This document shows, one piece after another, positions 57,891 to 64,000 of a DNA stretch of 64,000 nucleotides. Origin of the DNA: Amphirosellinia nigrospora (taxonomy: Eukaryota > Ascomycota > Sordariomycetes > Xylariales > Xylariaceae); the NCBI GenBank assembly GCA_004123355.1, contig SCHM01000004.1, positions 3,938,316 to 4,002,315 of the forward strand. Reading direction: 5' to 3'. The notes beneath the pieces are model-generated. The model was given only the letters and a program-made list of their open reading frames with translations. It did no database searches and had not been told where the DNA came from. The position numbers were made by a program, and so were the translations under genes. Positions within the stretch are counted from its first letter, which is position 1. Each line of letters begins with the position of its first letter.

Positions 57891-59088
57891 ATGGCTACCA
57901 ACCCGCTTAGCCCGTCGGCCATCCTGCAGTCGATGACTGATGCATTATCCACACATGAACCAACGATACGACGTCGGATCTTAGTAGCTCCCACGAGGCG
58001 TTAGCTCTATTTACACATGCTTGCATGATATCGCTTGGCTTCCGCCTACTCGGCTTCGATGAAGACAAGACAAATGGTAAGTTACTTGGATATAATTTCT
58101 TTATTTGCCAGCTAACTATCATAGAACCGGAATGCCACGAGTTGGCTCCGCGTCTGCCTGCGAACTGGAATGCCTCCTTTAACACATATGCCTTTATTTA
58201 TGCGCACCAACAGTCCGCCCTCCGTTTTGTCCTCAAGATTGATCGTATGGGCGGCAAGGCCGAGATTCGTGGATTAGCTGTGCAAGACGAGCGCATTGCG
58301 CGAGTCGAAATCACGCTCCGAGACTTCATCTCTAATGCAGCACTTCCCGTCCGGATCACTATGTCACCAGATGGGGCAGAAGATCGTTCTGACCTACGAC
58401 ACAAGTTTCAGAATGCTTTCATTTCGGAGAGTCGCATCGGGGACCTTGCTACTTTAATCAAGATCAACATCATTCAGAAGCTTCTGCCTGCGTTACAAAA
58501 GGAAGGCTATGAGGAGTCTCCCGACGACGCTGCTGTGCGCGAGGACGCCCAGGAGGCTGCTCGCAGACCGCCCAGACAACCACCAATGTTGCCCGATCCC
58601 TTACCCCAGCCCGCGGGGCCACACCCTTACGATGACCCTCTTCGTCCGCTACCCGACGCCCCGTCCCGGCTGGAGATTTTCCCCCGCCGGATTTCGAAGA
58701 TCCTTACGACCTCAGGCGTCCCCGAGCACCCCTCTCCCCCGGTCGCACACCGTTTGGAAATATCGGCGCAGATGATCTAAACCCGCCGGGACTTGGACCG
58801 CATGACCCATTGCGTCCTGGACTAGGAATGCCTGGCGGAGGTCTGCCTGGATTCGGAGGAGGAAGAGGCATGCATCCCACATTCGATGACCCTCTCTTTG
58901 GTGGTAACGAAGGCATGGGTGGTGAATTTGATCCCCAGGTGCCTCCAGGGGCACGCTATGACCCACTCGGACCAGGTGGTATTCCAAGATTGGGTGGTCG
59001 GCGTCCTGGAGGAGGGAATGACCCCTTTGGCGGAGGTCGGGGCGGATTTGGAGGGTTCGGTGGTTTTGGTGGAGGAGACATAATTTGA
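57891..59088 (+). CDS. PI31-like proteasome regulator
   Basis: Binds the 20S proteasome and modulates its activity and transport (family knowledge). Exons are 57891-58076 and 58125-59088; the 48-nt intron has a GCTAACT branch. Start MATNPLSPSAILQSMTDALS. The FP-type N-terminal domain includes ALALFTHACMISLGFRLLGF, NAFISESRIGDLATLIKINI and IQKLLPAL. The C-terminal Pro/Gly-rich region has the family's repeated D-P-(L/F)-G/R motifs (TPFGNIGADDLNPP, MHPTFDDPLFGGNE, ARYDPLGPGGIP, GGGNDPFGGG) and ends in a Gly/Phe tail with DII. Two bases are missing: an A near 57963 (HEP-N-DTTSDL) and a C in the run at about 58665-58667. With both the model is 384 codons. The neighbour Rev7 is convergent, with stops about 300 bp apart. 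Confidence 0.88.
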
Positions 59089-59388
59089 TCCAAGGTTGTT
59101 GAGGAGCTAACTTGGCGTGCTTCAGTTGTTTTTGTTCCTTACGAGAGCAAAAAATACTGCGTACTATCGAAGAATCCAAGATAGTGTTACTGAGACATGG
59201 AGTTAGTTGAAAGGATGGTCGCAATTCCATCATGTGTTATGAGTTATAATGTAAAACCAAAAGTGTAATAATACGAACCACATTGAATTGTGTTGTAGAG
59301 ATACCGCAGAGATAATTTCAGCTTTTATAATGGAAACTTGGTTCAGAAATAGATGGTGAATATTTCCGGCCCGACCCCGGGTCGCCGA
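59089..59388. other. Intergenic, convergent PI31 / Rev7
   Basis: 300 bp between two convergent stops, presumably both 3' UTRs. Nothing else seen. Confidence 0.5.
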
Positions 59389-60253
59389 TCATTCATTCGA
59401 TGTCATTGTTTGCGCTGGTTTAGATTTGGCTTTGCCCTCTTCCACCCAGCATTCAAAGAATAATGGCCCAGCTTCTACGGCACGAAGGGGTGTCGTCTTG
59501 GCACCACCTACATCTTCACCAGGTGTCTGCTTGTCCTTGGACACGGTCTGAAGACTGGGCTGCGTAGGCACCCAGGGTTGCGGGTGCTGATTTAGATTAG
59601 CTCATTTATGCAAACGAATTTCCACATGAGATTGTTATCGAGCTGCACTCACCTCTATCGGTGCCTCCGCCTCATCGCGCAATTCGACAGCAACGGTGAA
59701 TGTGCAACGTTCGGGGAGAGGTGCCATCTTCTCGCCCACGTAGGCTAGTCGCCTGACGGCAGCGCGCAGCTGTTCGTCGATGTCTGTCCAGTTCACCTTG
59801 GGCTGCTCCTCGTCGCCGGGTACGCCATCTTCAAGCACGGCAGCATCACCGCTGGCGTCGTCTCCGTCCTCTTCCTCGCGGTCCCACTCCTTCTCCTTCC
59901 CTTCCCCATCCCTGGACACACCTTCCACGCGGGAAATCGCGCAACGTCGAACATCCAGCGCTCCATGACGGCGCTGTTGCTATCGTACACGACAACTGCC
60001 AGACGCTCGACGGCGCCCTGGTCTGGGCGCGGGCCGCGTCTACAGCATCCCGAATCCAGGCGCATACGGCCGGGTGCCGGGACTGGTGCACTGGCAGGTT
60101 GTAGGCACGACTGGTGAGAAAAGTCGTGGCTGGGTACAAACCCCTGTAATATAGGATGTTATGGATGCAGACCGTTAGGAAGTGGGTGAATGTTGTCAGG
60201 AGACGGGTTGCCTGGGGGATGGTGATGGATGATCCCGGAGCTAGTGGCGACAT
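59389..60253 (-). CDS. REV7: Rev7 (MAD2B-like HORMA protein)
   Basis: HORMA-domain accessory subunit of DNA polymerase zeta in translesion synthesis (family knowledge). Minus-strand exons are 59653-60253 and 59389-59586 (intron 59587-59652). Start MSPLAPGSSITIPQATRLL. HORMA blocks are FTHFLTVCIHNILYYRGLYP, FLTSRAYNLPVHQSRHPAVC, VERLAVVVYDSNSAVMERWM, LRAAVRRLAYVGEKMAPLPE and CTFTVAVELRDEAEAPIE, then PWVPTQPSLQT on exon 2 and a closing GPLFFECWVEEGKAK. YNLPVHQSRHP and PWVPTQ are closer to Rev7 than to Mad2. An acidic insertion (EWDREEEDGDDASG) is not general to the family. Two bases are missing, in the runs at 60016-60018 and 59931-59933. The corrected length is 267 codons including stop. Confidence 0.88.
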
Positions 60254-61120
60254 ATTGCGATGTGTCCACGAAGCACGAAGTAATTTTTAGGCACTCTCCT
60301 ATCAGGACATCTCATCTAAGTTTTCGTCCAGCAAAGGGTTCGTGGACAATCATAATCCGGATGGCACTTGGTCTGTGGAGGGGCGGGTTTGCCCATTTAA
60401 ACTCGCGTGAGTGAGACCGGCGCTAGTTGTTCATTTACATCAAGCACTTATAAGTTTGCATATATGCTAACCCTAGATTTCTATTAAATATACCTGACTT
60501 AGTTTTACTTCATTACCTAGACTAGGTGAAGGTAACATTGATAGGTTAAGTAGGGTGGAGGACCACTCAGCCGACATTGAAGGGCCCATCTTCAACTTTA
60601 CCTTTAGGTAACTTTCGAGGCAGTAAGTAGCAGGTACTCGGGAATGAGTCTATAACCCGAATGCCGCCGAATGTCGCATGTGGCAACCACAAGTCCTCTT
60701 GCTCGTTTTGATGGTGAACAATGTAAATAAACACACCTGTTTGTTCGACGTTGCCAACTTTTGGGTCTGCCAATGTTTCTCGTTGCTCTCTTCCCAGGCT
60801 GTAAGGAGATGCTCGGCAGGTAAGGTTAGGTAGGTAGGTACCTTATATGGGTGGGTGCTTGCTTGCTCTGCCACCCCGCCGAGACCCCTCCGACAACCCA
60901 ATCCCCCAATCCCCCAATTCCCCCGTCCCGCCGCATTGTTGCCCGCCAAAAAAAATCCACAACCCCCCAGAAACAAAATATATGCCGGCGTCAAAGCCTA
61001 CCTAATCCACTCTCTCTCTCCATCCGCATAGCTCGCTCCCGCGAACAACACGCGAGCCGACGCGCAACCGACCCAAACCTAGAGGATCGTACACTTTGAA
61101 GGCTTGGAGCCTCGCCAACC
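60254..61120. promoter_or_regulatory. Divergent promoter region Rev7 / karyopherin
   Basis: 867 bp between divergent starts. Contains GGTTAGGTAGGTAGGTACCT at 60825-60844, about 280 nt before the karyopherin ATG, and a C/T-rich stretch at 60880-61020 typical of a fungal 5' UTR. Confidence 0.5.
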
Positions 61121-64000
61121 ATGGAGGACCAGCTTGTCCAGGTGCTCGCCAACACGCAGCTGGCTGCTGAGGGCCCCAGGATACAGGCCGAGCTCGACCT
61201 CAAGCGCGCTCAGACGAATCCCGCCTTTCCTCTTTGCCTCGCCAACATCGGCCGCCACACCTCCATCTCCTTAGAGATCCGACAGGCCGCCCTGTCGACG
61301 CTCCGCAGGTTTATCGAGTCCAATTGGAGCGGCGAGAACGACGAAGGCACCGTGATCCCCATCGCCGACGACGTCAAGGATCAGATCAGACCCCTGGTGC
61401 TGGAGCTGGCCCTGAACTTCGATGGCGACAGGAAGATCAAGACGGCTGCGAGGTGTGTTATAACGTCTTCTGTCTTCCTAGATTGGCTCTGTCCCAGCCG
61501 CCATTCTCACCGCCTCATGCCCGGCCCCGGCGCCCTTTCACATGCCTCACGCTCTTTCCGAGACATGCCTTTTAAGCGCTACCTGTCGCGTTTCTGTGCT
61601 CTTTCATGTCTTCTCTCGCTGACAATCGATCAAGTTTTGTTGTAGGCAAGATCGCCAACGTTGACTGGCCCGAGCAATGGCCCGCCCTCCTCCCTACGCT
61701 TCTCAACATAATCCCCACCGGAAACGAAGGCCAGCTCCACGGCGCCCTTAGGGTCCTCGGTGACTTAGTCGAGGAAAGCTTGAGTGATGATCAATTCTTC
61801 TCAATGGCTCAGGATATTGTTAAAGTTGTCTTTGATGCCGCTATAAATGAGAACCGGAAGCCCGTGCTACGCGCGCTTGCTGTCTCTGTCTTCCGAGGTT
61901 GCTTCGATCTAATGGATACGGTCAAGGAGGAGCATCCAAAAGAAGTTTCTGCCTTTGCTGAGGAAGCGTTGAAGGGCTGGTTTCCTGTCTGCCTCGAGAT
62001 TCTGAAAGTGCAGTTGCCCGAGCCCGGCCAGTCCAACAACCAACCCGAGTCATGGAATGGTCTTATTGCACTCAAGTATCAGATTGTCAAATGCCTCCTG
62101 AAAGTCCGAAGTGTTTTCCCGAATCTCTTGCTGCCTCATACGCCCCATTTCTTTCAGGCTATCTGGCAAGAGCTGTCCAATCTCGAACCCTTGTATGAGC
62201 AGGTGTATCTTCAAAGCGAAGCCCAGGGACGGCTGGAAGATGCAGACGGCCTGCCTTACACGCTGGACTTTCTAATAGAGGAGCTTGACTTTTTGAATCA
62301 ATGTCTCAAAGCACCACCCGTTCGCAAAGAACTCGAGGCTCAGCTGGTCGCTCATGCAGGCGCCCACGAGACACCGTGGTTATTAGATATTTCGAAGTTA
62401 ACTAGCACGTACGGTCAAATCACATTGGAAGAGATTCAACTCTGGGATATCGATGTATCTCTATACCTAGCGGAGGAGCAGTCCGTGAGTGCTAATTATA
62501 CGCCTCGTACTGCCTGTGGTGATCTCTTCATCAAGCTGGGTGAATGGCTGGACCAGAAAGCTTTAGAGGGTCTCTACGCGTATACAAAATCTCTTTTTAC
62601 GGAGAATGCATCCTGGAGAAAACAAGAAGCGGCTCTCTATCTACTTAATATGTTGTTGAGAGACTATCTAGATTGTGGCAAGGCTGTTTCGCCGGAGCTA
62701 AGCCAAGCTTACTTGGAGCTTGTCAACCACTCCATTAACCAACCTCAGCAATCGCTCCTTCGGGCCAGGGTTACTTGGTCGCTGGCATCTTATCGCAATG
62801 CAATGGAATAGCTGCTAACCTGATGGACCGAACAATCGATGCGATAGGCTCCGAAGAGTCCGAGCTTGTTCAGGCGGCCTGCATCAAAGCAACTGAAGCA
62901 TTCATCAGTAGTGAAGTCAGTGGTGTCGCGGGCAATACCCAACTTCAGGCGAAGATAGTTGCTGCCATCAACCAATGGATGTCGGGGCAGGATATGACTG
63001 ATATTGAGGACGCCGACGATCTGCTTGTCACCCTAGCTGAGACACTACGGGCTGCAATTCAGATTGATAAGGCAATAGCAGTCTCCAACGACGTTCCTGC
63101 TCTTGACCTCCTATTTCTTATTGCCAAACACGGTTCAAATAACTGGCAGGTATGTTTAACAAGGCATGGCTTCGTCTTCTCTTATGATAATACTAACAAA
63201 GACTAGGTTACAATGCTTATCTGCGAGACGTTTGAGGATATCGTGCAAACCATGTCTGACCCGTCTGCATACCAAGCTCTGTGCCAAAAGGTGCTTCCTT
63301 CATTGACTGGGGCTTTTAATGTTGCTGATGTTACGCTGGACAACCCTCTAGTAATTGTAAGTTTGTGGGACTCGATGTTGACTGAATGAGCCGCTTACTG
63401 TGCCCCCTATAAAAGTTTGCAGCCGAGTTGATGGCTTCCCTTACACAATACGGGTCTGAGCCGTTGCCTCCCGGCTTCGTGAACGCTACTTTACCTAAGC
63501 TTACCAGGTTACTAATGGAAAGTAACGAAGGCGAGATCTTACGACCAGGCGCCGAATCCGTCAAGTATCTATTGGCTCACGACCATGAACAGATGTTCAA
63601 TTACCATGATGAGAACGGCAGATCGGGCCTGGAAGTTTGCCTTCACATAATTGATCGCCTGCTAGGAACCGCGATTGAAGATAACGCGGCCTCTGAAGTT
63701 GGTGGACTTGCCGCCGAACTTGTTGAGAAGGCTGGCCATGAACGCCTTGGCCCCTTCTTACCCAGCTTCTGCAGGCTGTAGCTAACCGGTTGGCTACCGC
63801 CGAGACTGCAACCTTCATTCAGTCTCTCATCTTGGTCTTCGCTAGACTCTCCCTTGTTGGTGCCCACGATGTCGTCGAATTTCTAACAACTATTCAAATC
63901 AACGGACAGAGTGGTTTGCAAGTTGTCATGAGCAAGTGGCTTGAGAACTCGGTTAATTTTGCGGGTATGACGAAATTAGGCAAAAGTAGGTGCACTGGTT
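61121..64000 (+). CDS. KAP114: Kap114/importin-9-type karyopherin, 3' end beyond window
   Basis: Importin-beta-family transport receptor. Kap114 imports histones H2A/H2B and TBP in yeast (family knowledge). Exons are 61121-61452, 61635-63149, 63207-63356 and 63416 to at least 63986. Start MEDQLVQVLANTQLAAEGPR. The importin-beta N-terminal repeat is seen in AELDLKRAQTNPAFPLCLAN and SLEIRQAALSTLRRFIESNW. Exon 2 begins SFVVGKIANVDWPEQWPALL (a classic WP-x-x-WP-type HEAT motif) and continues with HEAT-repeat helices (GALRVLGDLVEESLSDDQF, QSLLRARGYLVAGILSQCNG). Two bases are missing, in the runs 62768-62770 and 63761-63763. The possible donor GTAGGTGC near 63987 suggests an intron begins as the window ends. 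Importin-9/Kap114 fits better than Cse1 because of the WPEQWPALLP block and the following order of motifs; subfamily is moderately sure. Confidence 0.88.

Overview
The window is nuclear DNA of a filamentous ascomycete fungus, most likely a Sordariomycete. The evidence is the short introns (about 48-200 nt) with GTRAGT donors and CTAAC/CTGAC branch sites, the roughly 3-kb gene spacing, and a gene set that includes alternative oxidase, a Bqt4-type APSES protein, Mdm31, eIF3j and an AP-3 beta subunit with the usual fungal domain layout. No CRISPR array, prophage, insertion sequence or bacterial operon is present.

Layout. 0-11.7 kb: the 3' part of a GMC oxidoreductase (+), the 40S-assembly factor Pno1/Dim2 (-, nine exons), Mdm31 (+), a 2.9-kb gap and eIF3j (-). 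11.7-18 kb: gene-poor DNA with a weakly supported multi-exon minus-strand gene, a tRNA-like sequence and a hairpin. 18-28 kb: alternative oxidase (+), a GNAT acetyltransferase (+), a thioredoxin with a possible dual start (-) and a long disordered basic protein (-). 28-31.8 kb: apparently empty. 31.8-43.9 kb: a denser block with Nuf2 (+), an unknown conserved-looking protein (-), AP-3 beta (+), mitochondrial 3-hydroxyisobutyrate dehydrogenase (-), a secreted HEXXH protein (+) and Bqt4 (-). 46.6-51.1 kb: RhoGDI (+) with a 1.2-kb first intron, and a PPG1-type phosphatase (-). 53.4-64 kb: a zinc-knuckle protein (+), a small Cys-rich acidic protein (+), proteasome regulator PI31 (+), Rev7 (-) and the start of a Kap114/importin-9-type karyopherin (+, cut by the window end). 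These are ordinary unlinked functions (ribosome and translation, mitochondria, kinetochore and nuclear envelope, trafficking, redox, DNA repair). I see no biosynthetic or defence cluster.

The most pervasive feature is technical. About forty 1-2-nt indels, mostly one base missing from a homopolymer run, break nearly every recognisable gene. Correcting them gives every complete model a whole number of codons and restores family motifs, so these genes should not be read as pseudogenes. Coordinates below are as they stand in the window; each entry lists the exons and the indels needed.

Biologically the best leads are a 5-nt micro-exon in Pno1, a 6-nt micro-exon in the HEXXH protein gene, the long RhoGDI intron that may hold an older gene, repeated GGTACCTAGGTA-type palindromes in promoters, a dual-start thioredoxin, and minus-strand introns sharing a block around the branch site. 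I did not find a convincing new multi-gene system.
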